Below are positions 35,901 to 44,848 of a stretch of DNA of 64,000 nucleotides, piece by piece. Origin of the DNA: JBPOFM01 sp041391925. GTDB lineage: Bacteria; Bacteroidota; Bacteroidia; Flavobacteriales; Flavobacteriaceae. Every line of letters starts with the position of its first letter. The stretch's first letter is position 1. Position numbers and translations under genes: made by a program. The DNA lies in contig JAWKNA010000008.1 of NCBI GenBank assembly GCA_041391925.1, positions 151,768 through 215,767 of the forward strand. Direction: 5' to 3'. Below the pieces are notes generated by a model. That model was not told where the DNA came from. It saw only the letters and a list, made by a program, of their open reading frames with translations, and did not search any database.

Positions 35901-38171
35901 ATGAAAAAATTTACAATTGTTACTATCCTACTTCTTGGACATTTAGCTTATGCACAAATAGGAATAGGTAACACAGACCCAAAAGCTACATTGGACATTT
36001 CATCTTCAAATATGACAGCGCCTTCACAAGAAGATGGCATTCTGATTCCTCGAATTGATAACTTCCCAACCCTACCCCCAACAATCGATCAGCACGGTAT
36101 GATGGTGTTTGTTACAGGTAATGGCACCCCATCCAAAGGTTTTTATTATTGGGATAAAGGAACCACAAGCTGGCTCCCAGTTGGTGGAGGTGCAGATACT
36201 CAAAACACTCTGGATCAAGCTTATGATGAAGGAGGTCTAGGTATCGGAAGAATAATAACTGCTGATAATGGCGCTTTAGAAATTCAAGATATTGGAGGAT
36301 TACGAGTAGAAGGTGAGATTGTTGCTGCAACAAATATAGTTCACGATGGTGATATTGATACCTCTATCCAATTTAGTCCAGATAGAATTGAAATAGATGC
36401 GGGAGGAACTAATTATATTGATATTCAAAATAGCAATTCAGAAATTACGATTAATGAAGATAGCAATCCTATTAATTTTAGGGTAGAAAGCGATACTCAA
36501 CAGTTCATGCTTTTTGTAAATGCAAATACTAATGCTATTGGTGTAGGAGAAAATACTCCTGTGAGTCCTGTACATATTGGTATTTCTACAAATTTTGATT
36601 TAAGTTATGCAAATACAGGACAAGATGGACTATTTGTAGATGGTGGAGGAGATAACTCTGGAAATAATGCTTTTGGAGGCTCTATTTCTTTCGGGCCCGC
36701 CGCGACTTCTAGAAAAGGACAACGTAAAGCTGCTATTGCAGCCATTCAAAATGGGGCAGACCAAGATAATTTAGGTTTAGGTTTTTTTGTGCATGGAAAT
36801 CCTATAAACATGTCAGATATGGTTGAAGGTATGAGACTTACAAGTAGCCGATTCTTAGGAATTAATAACACTAATCCGTCAGCAAATTTGGATGTTATTG
36901 GTACGATGCAATTTGTAGATGGCAATGAAGCTGCCGGGTATGTTTTGACTAGTGATGCTACAGGCAATGCTACTTGGACAGACCCTTCTACCTTAACAAC
37001 GGATACCCAAAATACACTAGACGAAGCATATGATGAAGGTGGAGCTGGAGCAGGTCGCACCATCACTGCAGACAATGGTGCTGTATCCATAGAAGGGAAT
37101 GGTGGTTTTCAGGTAACAGGAACTTATAATACAGGAGCTCCTTTAGCATTAAGTGGTGCTGGTACAAGACTGTTTTTTAATCCAAGGAAAGGGGCTTTTA
37201 GAGCCGGAACGGTAGATGGAGTACAATGGAATAATATAAATGTTGGAATCTTTTCCATGGCATTAGGAAATAATACAACTGCATCTGGCGTGGCATCTAT
37301 AGCTATAGGCAATAGCGCATCTGCGAGTGGAAATTCTTCAGTTGCTCTTGGTTTATCTACAACAGCCTCAGGCATTAATTCTACTGCTTTTGGTAGCACA
37401 AACAATGCATTTGGCAATAATTCCACGGCTTATGGTTTTGCAAATACTGCTGCTGGATATGGTTCAGTTGCTTTTGGATTTCAAAACACCTCACACTCTT
37501 CTTTTGAAACTGTCTTTGGAACCTATGCTACCAATTATTCTCCTATTGAAAGTTCATCTACAGCAACCAATCCTTCCGACAGGTTACTGGTAGTAGGTAA
37601 TGGTACTTCCAATGTGGCAAGAAGCAATGCGCTTACCCTATATAAAAACGGTAGCTTAAACATAAATGACGCATTCACCTTACCTAATAGTGATGGTACT
37701 AGTGGACAAGTTTTAACTACCGATGGAGCTGGAGTAACAAGCTGGACTACACCTGCAGGAGTAACAACCACTAGCATCGTGAGAGCAGTATTGAGCACCA
37801 ATCAAACATTACCTAATGCAACAGTTACAAAGATTCTATTCGACACAATATTATTTGATACTAATGGTGATTTTGATACGAGCAATAACAGATTTGTAGC
37901 ACCAAGAGATGGGTATTATCGAGTAAATGCAGTAATAGGTGCAAGCAACTCTTCTTCAGGCGTTATATATGCTCAAATCTCTAAAAATGGCCTATTGTAT
38001 CAAAGAGATAATTTTGGATATGCTTCCAATTCTCAATTTAAAACAATTGATGGTATTGTTGAGCTTAATGCAGGGGAATATGTTGAAATTTTTGTTACAG
38101 CCAGCCCTGCAAATTATAATGTTTCAAGTGTAAGTGCGTATACATTTTTTGAAGTTCAAGAGATTAAGTGA
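35901..38171 (+). CDS. Secreted protein with YadA-like head repeats and a C1q/TNF-like C-terminal domain
   Basis: A 756-residue exported protein. The start is the ATG before a clear signal peptide (cleavage after AYA, residue 18). Residues 19-55 hold the flavobacterial IGIGNTDPKATLDISS opening. Two copies of a module reading DTQNTLD(Q/E)AYDEGG ... ITADNGA lie near 95-135 and 370-410. Residues about 455-560 are YadA-head-like repeats of the form SIAIGNSASASGNSSVALG, SVAFGF. Residues about 625-756 match a C1q jelly roll: RFVAPRDGYYRVNAVI, YAQISKNG, AGEYVEIFV and a final AYTFFEVQ. Such proteins form trimeric fibres; surface adhesion is inference. No T9SS tail or lipobox is seen. Confidence 0.85.
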   Translation: MKKFTIVTILLLGHLAYAQIGIGNTDPKATLDISSSNMTAPSQEDGILIPRIDNFPTLPPTIDQHGMMVFVTGNGTPSKGFYYWDKGTTSWLPVGGGADTQNTLDQAYDEGGLGIGRIITADNGALEIQDIGGLRVEGEIVAATNIVHDGDIDTSIQFSPDRIEIDAGGTNYIDIQNSNSEITINEDSNPINFRVESDTQQFMLFVNANTNAIGVGENTPVSPVHIGISTNFDLSYANTGQDGLFVDGGGDNSGNNAFGGSISFGPAATSRKGQRKAAIAAIQNGADQDNLGLGFFVHGNPINMSDMVEGMRLTSSRFLGINNTNPSANLDVIGTMQFVDGNEAAGYVLTSDATGNATWTDPSTLTTDTQNTLDEAYDEGGAGAGRTITADNGAVSIEGNGGFQVTGTYNTGAPLALSGAGTRLFFNPRKGAFRAGTVDGVQWNNINVGIFSMALGNNTTASGVASIAIGNSASASGNSSVALGLSTTASGINSTAFGSTNNAFGNNSTAYGFANTAAGYGSVAFGFQNTSHSSFETVFGTYATNYSPIESSSTATNPSDRLLVVGNGTSNVARSNALTLYKNGSLNINDAFTLPNSDGTSGQVLTTDGAGVTSWTTPAGVTTTSIVRAVLSTNQTLPNATVTKILFDTILFDTNGDFDTSNNRFVAPRDGYYRVNAVIGASNSSSGVIYAQISKNGLLYQRDNFGYASNSQFKTIDGIVELNAGEYVEIFVTASPANYNVSSVSAYTFFEVQEIK

Positions 38172-38214
38172 GTTTCTACATAAAAGTATTGCAATATGTA
38201 ATGCTTGTTTTTTG

Positions 38215-38250
38215 AGAAAGCCACTGTAGGGAGTGGCTTTCTTTTTTTTT
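38215..38250 (+). terminator. Intrinsic terminator after the adhesin-like gene
   Basis: AGAAAGCCACT (38215-38225) pairs with AGTGGCTTTCT (38232-38242) around a six-base loop, followed by eight T. It reaches the stop codon of the convergent aldehyde dehydrogenase gene. Confidence 0.92.
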
Positions 38251-39661
38251 AAAACCATTTCAACGTCAAATCAATCAACTTCTGCTTAAACCCAGTATAA
38301 GGTGGCGTCAACAAATCCGTAGCGCCTATTGTATGTTGTTTCATCAAAGAACGCCGATTGGAGAAGGCTTCAAATCCAAAAAATCCATGTGATTTACCGA
38401 TGCCACTATTGTTACTGCCACCAAACGGCAAATTATGGTTTAAGAACTGGAGCAAATTATGGTTGATGCATCCACTTCCTGCTCTGGTATTGTTCAGGAT
38501 ATAAGTGATTGTTTTTTTGTTTTTACTATAGATGTACAAAGCCAAGGGCTTTTCTTTTGAATTGATATAATCCACCGTTTCTTGAATATTTGAATACGTT
38601 TTTACTGGAAGAATTGGGCCAAAGATTTCGTCTTGCATCAAATTTGAATTTTCTGGGGCATCAAAAATCAATGTTGGTTCAATGTAATTATCTTTATTCG
38701 TATGTTGTCCTCCATAAACAATCTCGCTTTTATTTGTTTTCGCTTCCTCAATATACGATGTTAACCGTTCAAAATGCTTTTTGTTCACAATCCTGCAATA
38801 GGAATTTGAGCTTTCCGCATGTTCTGAATAAAACGTTTTGATTTTCGATTTGAACAGGTCAGTGAATTTCGGTTTCAAATCCGATTTCAATAATACATAA
38901 TCGGGAGCAATACAGGTTTGACCAGCATTTGTAAATTTTCCAAAGATGATTTTTTCAACGGCTTTTTCAAGATTGGCAGACTCATCAATAATGGTTGGCG
39001 ATTTTCCGCCCAATTCCAAGGTCACAGAAGTCAAGTGTTCCGATGCAGCTTTCATCACCATCTTACCCACTTGTGGTGAGCCCGTGAAGAAAATGTGGTT
39101 AAAAGGAAGTTTTAGTAGTTCTTTTGAAACCTCTACATCGCCTTCAAGAAGAGCAATTTCATTTTCTTCAAATAAATTTTTCACCATTTTTGACATCACT
39201 TTGGAAGCATTCGGCGTCATTTCCGAAGGTTTTATGATGACTGTGTTTCCTGCTGCTATGGCAGACACCAAGGGTCCAAAGGTCAGATTGATGGGAAAAT
39301 TCCAAGGCGAGATAAGCAAACAGACACCTTTTGGTTCATATTTAATATAGGAAGAGGCGCCAAGCAATGCCAACGGTGTGTCAACTCTTTGAAGTTTCAT
39401 CCAAGCCTTTAGGTTTCTCTTGGCAAATTTGATTTCGCTCAATACAGGGTAGATTTCTGTTAAATCTGTTTCTAGAACAGGTTTTTTGAAATCGGCATAC
39501 ATGGCTTTTCTAATGTCATCCTTAAAGGTAACCTCTAAAGCTTGTTTTAAAGCTTTCAATTTTTTGATGCGCTCTTTATAAGTTGTGTTCCCAATTTTAT
39601 ATTGGTTTGCACTTTGTCGATTGAAGAGGTCATAAAACCTATTATCCTTATAATTTGTCAT
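38249..39661 (-). CDS. NAD(P)-dependent aldehyde dehydrogenase
   Basis: A 470-residue aldehyde dehydrogenase of the class 3-like group that oxidises aldehydes (often fatty or aromatic) to acids. Seen: WNFPINLTFGP and IIKPSEMTP in the cofactor domain, FTGSPQVGK, the general base Glu in LELGGKSP and the catalytic Cys in NAGQTCIAPDY. The C-terminus ends in a hydrophobic/basic stretch, which in this class can associate with membrane. Single gene, convergent with the adhesin-like gene; substrate unknown. Confidence 0.95.
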   Translation of the reverse strand: MTNYKDNRFYDLFNRQSANQYKIGNTTYKERIKKLKALKQALEVTFKDDIRKAMYADFKKPVLETDLTEIYPVLSEIKFAKRNLKAWMKLQRVDTPLALLGASSYIKYEPKGVCLLISPWNFPINLTFGPLVSAIAAGNTVIIKPSEMTPNASKVMSKMVKNLFEENEIALLEGDVEVSKELLKLPFNHIFFTGSPQVGKMVMKAASEHLTSVTLELGGKSPTIIDESANLEKAVEKIIFGKFTNAGQTCIAPDYVLLKSDLKPKFTDLFKSKIKTFYSEHAESSNSYCRIVNKKHFERLTSYIEEAKTNKSEIVYGGQHTNKDNYIEPTLIFDAPENSNLMQDEIFGPILPVKTYSNIQETVDYINSKEKPLALYIYSKNKKTITYILNNTRAGSGCINHNLLQFLNHNLPFGGSNNSGIGKSHGFFGFEAFSNRRSLMKQHTIGATDLLTPPYTGFKQKLIDLTLKWF

Positions 39662-39708
39662 TGGTCGTAAACGTATTTATTGGGCTTCAAGCCGAGTTTG
39701 TGCATTTC

Positions 39709-39757
39709 ATCGATGTTTTTTGAGTCGGGATTCATCTTATCCGTTTATCGATGTTTT
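39709..39757. repeat. Pair of 11-bp direct repeats between ALDH and small secreted protein
   Basis: ATCGATGTTTT occurs at 39709-39719 and 39747-39757, 38 bp apart, in the 172-bp gap between divergent genes. Possible operator sites; nothing else is recognisable in the gap. Confidence 0.4.
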
Positions 39758-39833
39758 ATATCTAAAATATTCCCTGACACTTAAAATGTGTTGTTTCTTT
39801 GACATGTAATTAAAATCAAAACACGTTTTAATC

Positions 39834-40103
39834 ATGAAAAAAGTTTTAATCCTTATCGCACTAATCACTTTGCCAGTCTTAACGTTTGGTCAAAATGCTT
39901 CTAACGATACCGTAAAACAAAATGATACAATCACTGTTGAAAACGTCTCAATTCAACCAAAAACAGAAAACCAAACTGCTTTGAGCACTACTGCAAAAGC
40001 TGAATTGAATGATTTAAGTTACAAAAAAAGCATTGAGCTTATCAGCATCAAAGCTTATAGAAAAAGTCTTCAAATTAAAGTAAAAGAGATTAAAAATTGT
40101 TAA
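39834..40103 (+). CDS. Small exported protein of unknown function
   Basis: An 89-residue protein with a signal peptide (MKKVLILIALITLPVLTFGQ, cleavage before or after Gln20). The mature part is short, Thr/Asn/Lys-rich, with a predicted helical, basic C-terminal half (KSIELISIKAYRKSLQIKVK) ending in a single Cys. No family recognised. It is followed closely by a strong terminator shared with cphA, so it is probably a single-gene transcript. Confidence 0.7.
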   Translation: MKKVLILIALITLPVLTFGQNASNDTVKQNDTITVENVSIQPKTENQTALSTTAKAELNDLSYKKSIELISIKAYRKSLQIKVKEIKNC

Positions 40104-40143
40104 TTCGACAGTTTTTAGAAAACCCTTCTATTCATATATTTTT

Positions 40144-40188
40144 AAATTCGGGTAGTTCCTTAAGCAAGACTACCCGAATTTTTTTTAT
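40144..40188. terminator. Terminator between small exported protein and cphA
   Basis: AAATTCGGGTAGT (40144-40156) pairs with ACTACCCGAATTT (40169-40181), 12-base loop, followed by a T-run. The A-rich left flank lets it work for the convergent cphA transcript as well. Confidence 0.88.
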
Positions 40189-42842
40189 TTGTTCGGAATG
40201 TCATCCGTTGAAAATCCATATAAAGTATTGGCTTCCTCTTCTTTCAGTTTTTGAACCAACTCCAAAGCATCAGGTATTACATCGCTACAAATGACAATCA
40301 GCGACCCTTTTTTGGCATTTTTGATTGCGAAGGTAGCTGCTTCTTTTTCATTGGGAATGATGGTTGTTTTCTTGTGAGGGTCTTTCATTTTAATTCCTGC
40401 CTCTAGCATGCCAATCAATTCATCTTCTGTTTTTCCTCGTAGATTTTTATCCTGACGGATGATGATTTCATCAAACATTTCCGCAGAAATACTTCCTATT
40501 TCATTGGTGTCTTCTTCCCGTCTATCACCAACACCAGCAATGATTCCGACTTTTACGGTAGCATCAATATTTTCGATGAATTTTTGCAAAGCACGCATGC
40601 CTGCTGGGTTATGCGCATAATCCAACAGTACTTGAAAATTCTTGAATTGGAATAAATTGAGTCGTCCAGGAGTCTGTGCTGGCGACGGAATAAAAGTTTC
40701 CAATCCAATCTTTATTTCATCAATCGTAAACCCTTTTACATAAGCCGTAATGACAGCTGGCAGTACATTCTGAATCATAAATGTCGCCCGACCTCCATAG
40801 GTCAAAGGGACATTGACCGCTTTGATAACGCGTAATTTCCATTCACCTCTACAAATCGTAATATATCCATTTTCATAAACGGCAGAAATCCCTCCCAATT
40901 TTTGCATTGCCTTGATGCGTGGATTATTCTCATCCATCGAAAACAAGGCCACGTTACAGTTGACATTTCGCCTCATTTCATAGACCAAATCATCATCAGC
41001 ATTTAAAATGGCATACCCATCAGGCATAACGGTTTCTGGAATGACACCTTTCACTTTAGCCAATTGCTCAATGGTATGAATGCCTTTCAAACCTAAATGG
41101 TCAGCAGCCACGTTGGTAACGATTCCGATATCACATTTATGGAAACCGAGTCCTGCACGCAACAAACCACCTCGGGCGCATTCCAAAACTGCAAAATCAA
41201 CCGTTGGGTCTTTCAATACAAATTCGGCACTTGCAGGTCCTGTACAATCGCCTTTCATGAGTAATCTGTTTTGAATGTACACACCATCACTTGTGGTGTA
41301 GCCAACTTTATGTCCTTTTAGTTTGGCCAAATGGGCAATCAGTCGTGTGGTCGTTGTTTTTCCATTGGTTCCGGTAATGGCGACAATCGGAATTTTGCTA
41401 TTAGCTCCGTGTGGAAATAATTTGTCAATGACATGGGCTGCCACATTGCGGCCCAATCCGCCAGTTGGTGCCAAATGCATTCTAAAACCTGGGCCAGCAT
41501 TTACTTCGAGAACGGCACCACCGGTTTCTTCCAAGGGTTTGCTGATATCTGTGGTCATCACATCAATGCCACAAATATCCAAATCAATGATTTTTGAAAT
41601 ACGTTCTGCCATGAACACATTGGCTGGATGCACAATGTCCGTCACATCTTCAGCCGTTCCACCTGTGCTCAAATTGGCGGTATCTTTCAGTAACAATCGT
41701 TTATCTTTTTCAAGTATGGAATCTAACGTATAGCCATTGGCCTTGATAATGCTTTGGGTTAAATCGTTGACGGTAATTTGGGTCAGCACATTTTCGTGTC
41801 CGTAACCACGTCTTGGGTCTTTGTTGACCTCATCTATCAATTGCTGGATGGTTGACTTTCCGTCTCCAATAACATTTGCGGGTGTTCGGACAGCGGCAGC
41901 CACCAATTTATGGTTAATGACCAATAAACGATAATCGTCACCAGTGATGTATTTCTCGATAATGATGGCACCACTTTTTGAGCTTTCCTTCGCGCTTCTG
42001 AAGGCTATCAATGCATCTTCATAATTTTTGATGTTCACAGTGATTCCTCGGCCATGATTACCGTCAACGGGTTTCACGACCAAAGGAAAACCCACATATC
42101 GGCAAGCCTCTTCAAGACTACTTTCTCTTCGGATAATATCACCTCTCGGAGTTTGCACTTCGGCTTGTTCCAATAAATATTTGGTATCTTCTTTATCGCA
42201 AGCCAACTCTACGCCAATACTGCTTGTTTCGCTGGTAACAGTCGCCTGGATGCGTTTTTGGTTGGCGCCATAGCCCAATTGGCATAACGAATATTTATTC
42301 AAGCGAATCCATGGAATACCTCTAGCCGCAGCTTCTTCAACAATGGAACCTGTACTTGGACCCAATCGCTCTTCCTCACGCAATTCACGCATTTTTTGAA
42401 TGTCATCTGTAAAATCATAATCCTTCCCATCAATCAGAGCCTGACATATTTCTACCGAAATTTTTGCAGCATAACGCCCCACCGATTCCTCCATATAGGC
42501 AAAAACCACATTATAAACACCTTTTTCACCATAACCTCTTGTGCGACCAAAGCCAACATCCATACCAGCCAATGTTTGAATTTCCAGAGCGATATGTTCG
42601 ATAATGTGACCCATCCAAGTGCCTTCCTCTACGCGCTGAAAAAAACCTCCAGGTGTACCAACCGAACAACGATGTTCATACATGGTAGGAAACATTGTTT
42701 CCAACCGCTCCTTAAATCCATCGATTTTATTAGAAGGTCGCTCCTCCATTTCCTCGAGGTCTAAAACCATAACAATTAGTTTATGCCGTCTTACTGACCA
42801 ATAATTCGGACCTCGCATTGCATTAATCTCGCGTATTCTCAT
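40185..42842 (-). CDS. cphA: Cyanophycin synthetase
   Basis: CphA makes cyanophycin, a poly-aspartate backbone with arginine side chains, using ATP. The 885-residue protein has the expected three parts: an N-terminal domain (to about 210), an ATP-grasp domain (about 215-480) with VVKPVDGNHGRGI and LEVNAGPGFRMH, and a Mur-ligase-like domain (from about 485) with the P-loop VAITGTNGKTTTTRL, GDRREEDT and DYAHNPAGMRA. Length is typical. It is divergent from cphB with 104 bp between, and the degradation enzymes follow, so synthesis and mobilisation are encoded together. Confidence 0.95.
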   Translation of the reverse strand: MRIREINAMRGPNYWSVRRHKLIVMVLDLEEMEERPSNKIDGFKERLETMFPTMYEHRCSVGTPGGFFQRVEEGTWMGHIIEHIALEIQTLAGMDVGFGRTRGYGEKGVYNVVFAYMEESVGRYAAKISVEICQALIDGKDYDFTDDIQKMRELREEERLGPSTGSIVEEAAARGIPWIRLNKYSLCQLGYGANQKRIQATVTSETSSIGVELACDKEDTKYLLEQAEVQTPRGDIIRRESSLEEACRYVGFPLVVKPVDGNHGRGITVNIKNYEDALIAFRSAKESSKSGAIIIEKYITGDDYRLLVINHKLVAAAVRTPANVIGDGKSTIQQLIDEVNKDPRRGYGHENVLTQITVNDLTQSIIKANGYTLDSILEKDKRLLLKDTANLSTGGTAEDVTDIVHPANVFMAERISKIIDLDICGIDVMTTDISKPLEETGGAVLEVNAGPGFRMHLAPTGGLGRNVAAHVIDKLFPHGANSKIPIVAITGTNGKTTTTRLIAHLAKLKGHKVGYTTSDGVYIQNRLLMKGDCTGPASAEFVLKDPTVDFAVLECARGGLLRAGLGFHKCDIGIVTNVAADHLGLKGIHTIEQLAKVKGVIPETVMPDGYAILNADDDLVYEMRRNVNCNVALFSMDENNPRIKAMQKLGGISAVYENGYITICRGEWKLRVIKAVNVPLTYGGRATFMIQNVLPAVITAYVKGFTIDEIKIGLETFIPSPAQTPGRLNLFQFKNFQVLLDYAHNPAGMRALQKFIENIDATVKVGIIAGVGDRREEDTNEIGSISAEMFDEIIIRQDKNLRGKTEDELIGMLEAGIKMKDPHKKTTIIPNEKEAATFAIKNAKKGSLIVICSDVIPDALELVQKLKEEEANTLYGFSTDDIPNK

Positions 42843-42912
42843 AAAATGTTTGGATTATGTTGGTTAAAAATGAATTCTCATAAATATAGAATTTTTTTTA
42901 ATTAAATAAGTT

Positions 42913-42920
42913 TAATTTTG
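42913..42920 (+). promoter_or_regulatory. Candidate -7 element for cphB
   Basis: TAATTTTG matches TAnnTTTG exactly, 26 bp before the cphB ATG, in the cphA-cphB divergent region. No clear -33 element. Confidence 0.5.
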
Positions 42921-42946
42921 CAAATTGCTAATCAAAAGTGATTTGA

Positions 42947-43804
42947 ATGACGATTAAAGGAACATTGATTCCCATAGGTGGAAATGAGGACAAGGGATTT
43001 GTGGCAAAACCATCTTATAAACTGGATTATATCTCTGAAGGGATTTTGTCGCACGTGGTAAGGGAAAGTGGTGGAACCAAAGCAAATATATTGGTAATCC
43101 CTGCCGCTTCTAGCATTCCAAAGGAAGTAGGAGAGAATTATGAAAGAGCATTTAAAACCTTGGGATGTGAGAATGTGAAGGTCATCCAAATCAAAAAAAG
43201 AAAACACGCCGACAAGCCAGAATTTTTAGAGGCATTGCAATTGGCAGACTGTGTGATGTTTTCCGGAGGTGACCAACGCAAAATCACTGCAAAGATTTTT
43301 GGAACCGAATTTCACAGAATTTTGATGGACAAATATCAAAGTGAGGATTTTGTGATTGCTGGAACCAGCGCAGGTGCTATGGCGATGGCAAAAGAAATGA
43401 TTTCAGGTGGTAGTAGTACCGAAGCGTTCATTAAAGGAGCTGTGCAGATGGCACAAGGCCTTGAATTGATTCCGGAAGTCATTATTGACACCCACTTCAT
43501 CCAACGTGGCCGATTTGGGCGTCAAAGTGAAGCCGTGGCGAAATTCCCTGATTTATTGGGAATTGGATTGGCGGAAGATACTGGTCTAATTATCAAAAAC
43601 GGAACCGAATTTGAAGTGATTGGTTCTGGAATGATTATCGTTTTTGATGCCAAACATGTGACACACAATAACGAAAAAGTATTGAAACAAGGCACACCGA
43701 TGACCATGACCAACTTGATTGTCCACGTGTTGGCAAATGGTGACCGTTTTAATATTGATACACGACAAGTGAAAGTTTTGCCAATTGAGTCGCCTTTTGT
43801 TTAA
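42947..43804 (+). CDS. cphB: Cyanophycinase (peptidase family S51)
   Basis: Intracellular cyanophycinase that cuts cyanophycin to beta-Asp-Arg dipeptides. The 285-residue protein has no signal peptide. Seen: the nucleophile Ser in AGTSAGAMAMA, SGGDQRKI, and the downstream DTHFIQRGRFGR with conserved His/Gln/Arg of family S51. Length fits the family. It lies between divergent cphA and a convergent isoaspartyl peptidase gene (9 bp apart), completing the pathway. Confidence 0.94.
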   Translation: MTIKGTLIPIGGNEDKGFVAKPSYKLDYISEGILSHVVRESGGTKANILVIPAASSIPKEVGENYERAFKTLGCENVKVIQIKKRKHADKPEFLEALQLADCVMFSGGDQRKITAKIFGTEFHRILMDKYQSEDFVIAGTSAGAMAMAKEMISGGSSTEAFIKGAVQMAQGLELIPEVIIDTHFIQRGRFGRQSEAVAKFPDLLGIGLAEDTGLIIKNGTEFEVIGSGMIIVFDAKHVTHNNEKVLKQGTPMTMTNLIVHVLANGDRFNIDTRQVKVLPIESPFV

Positions 43805-43813
43805 ATCGGTCTT

Positions 43814-44749
43814 TTAATCTTTATAAATAGAAATCTTCTGTGCTCCTTTTGAGGTCTTAAAAGCGCGATACATCCCTTCGGTATTGAACGGCATTGCGAT
43901 ATTACCTTTAGAATCGATGGCTATCAAACCACCATCACCGCCAATTTCGAGCACGCGTTTTTGAATCACTTCATTTGAAGCTTCCTCAACAGTAAGTCCT
44001 TTAAATTCCATCAAGCAAGAGACATCATACGCCACGACCCCTCTGATGAAATACTCACCACTTCCTGTACAACTGACGGCACAAGTTTTATTGTTGGCGT
44101 AAGTTCCAGCGCCAATCATGGGAGAATCGCCAACGCGTCCCCATTTTTTATTGGTCATTCCCCCTGTGGAAGTAGCCGCAGCAATGTTTCCATCTTTATC
44201 ACAAGCTACTGCCCCAACCGTTCCAAATTTGGAATCTTTCTTTTTGGAATGGTCCAATTGAAACTGGTCTGTATCCTTGATTTCCAGCCATTGTTTATGT
44301 CTAAATTCATCATAGAAATAAGATGCATCTTCTAGATTGTAGTTCAATTGTTTTGCAAATTGCATGGCTCCTTCTCCAGCCAAAAACACATGGTCACTTT
44401 TTTCCATCACATCACGGGCCAAGCTGACCGGGTTCTTAATGCCTGTAATCAGACTCACTGCGCCGGCATTCAATGTTTTTCCATCCATGATACTAGCATC
44501 CATTTCATGGGTTTCTTCCGCCGTAAACACCGAACCCTTTCCTGCATTGAACAATGGCGAATCTTCCAATAATTTTACCGCCAATTCTACGGCATCCAAG
44601 GCAGTTCCTCCGTGTCCCAAGAGATTATATCCTTCAGACAAGGCATTTTTCAGCGCTGATTTATAGCGAGCTTCCAATTCTGGCGTCATCATCCCTTTTA
44701 CCAGCGTACCAGCTCCACCATGAATGGCTATTGCGAAATTGTTCATCAC
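43814..44749 (-). CDS. Isoaspartyl peptidase / L-asparaginase (plant-type, Ntn hydrolase)
   Basis: A 311-residue cytosolic Ntn hydrolase (no signal peptide) that hydrolyses beta-aspartyl dipeptides; next to cyanophycinase its likely substrate is beta-Asp-Arg, yielding Asp and Arg. Autocleavage site KFGTVGAVA gives Thr177 as nucleophile; IHGGAGT, HGGTALDAVE, GRVGDSPMIGAG and CTGSGEYFIR are family motifs. A distant paralog of the glycosylasparaginase at 31956-32966, sharing GRVGDSP. Either of two adjacent ATG codons (44749, 44746) could be the start. Confidence 0.93.
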   Translation of the reverse strand: MMNNFAIAIHGGAGTLVKGMMTPELEARYKSALKNALSEGYNLLGHGGTALDAVELAVKLLEDSPLFNAGKGSVFTAEETHEMDASIMDGKTLNAGAVSLITGIKNPVSLARDVMEKSDHVFLAGEGAMQFAKQLNYNLEDASYFYDEFRHKQWLEIKDTDQFQLDHSKKKDSKFGTVGAVACDKDGNIAAATSTGGMTNKKWGRVGDSPMIGAGTYANNKTCAVSCTGSGEYFIRGVVAYDVSCLMEFKGLTVEEASNEVIQKRVLEIGGDGGLIAIDSKGNIAMPFNTEGMYRAFKTSKGAQKISIYKD

Positions 44750-44848
44750 TCTATCAATTAAGTGGCGAAAATTACAAATTGCATTTCAATTAATTTCCAT
44801 TCGACCTATAAGTTTTGTAGTTTTATGGTCTTCAATAAAAACAATCCA

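Noticed and set aside
37124..37426. Minus-strand frame within the YadA-head region
   Set aside because: Produced by the low-complexity Ala/Ser/Gly repeats of the real gene.
44762..44848. N-terminal extension of DNA polymerase I
   Set aside because: The sequence before PEQKRLFLVDAY is not polymerase-like; the family starts at the LVDAY segment.
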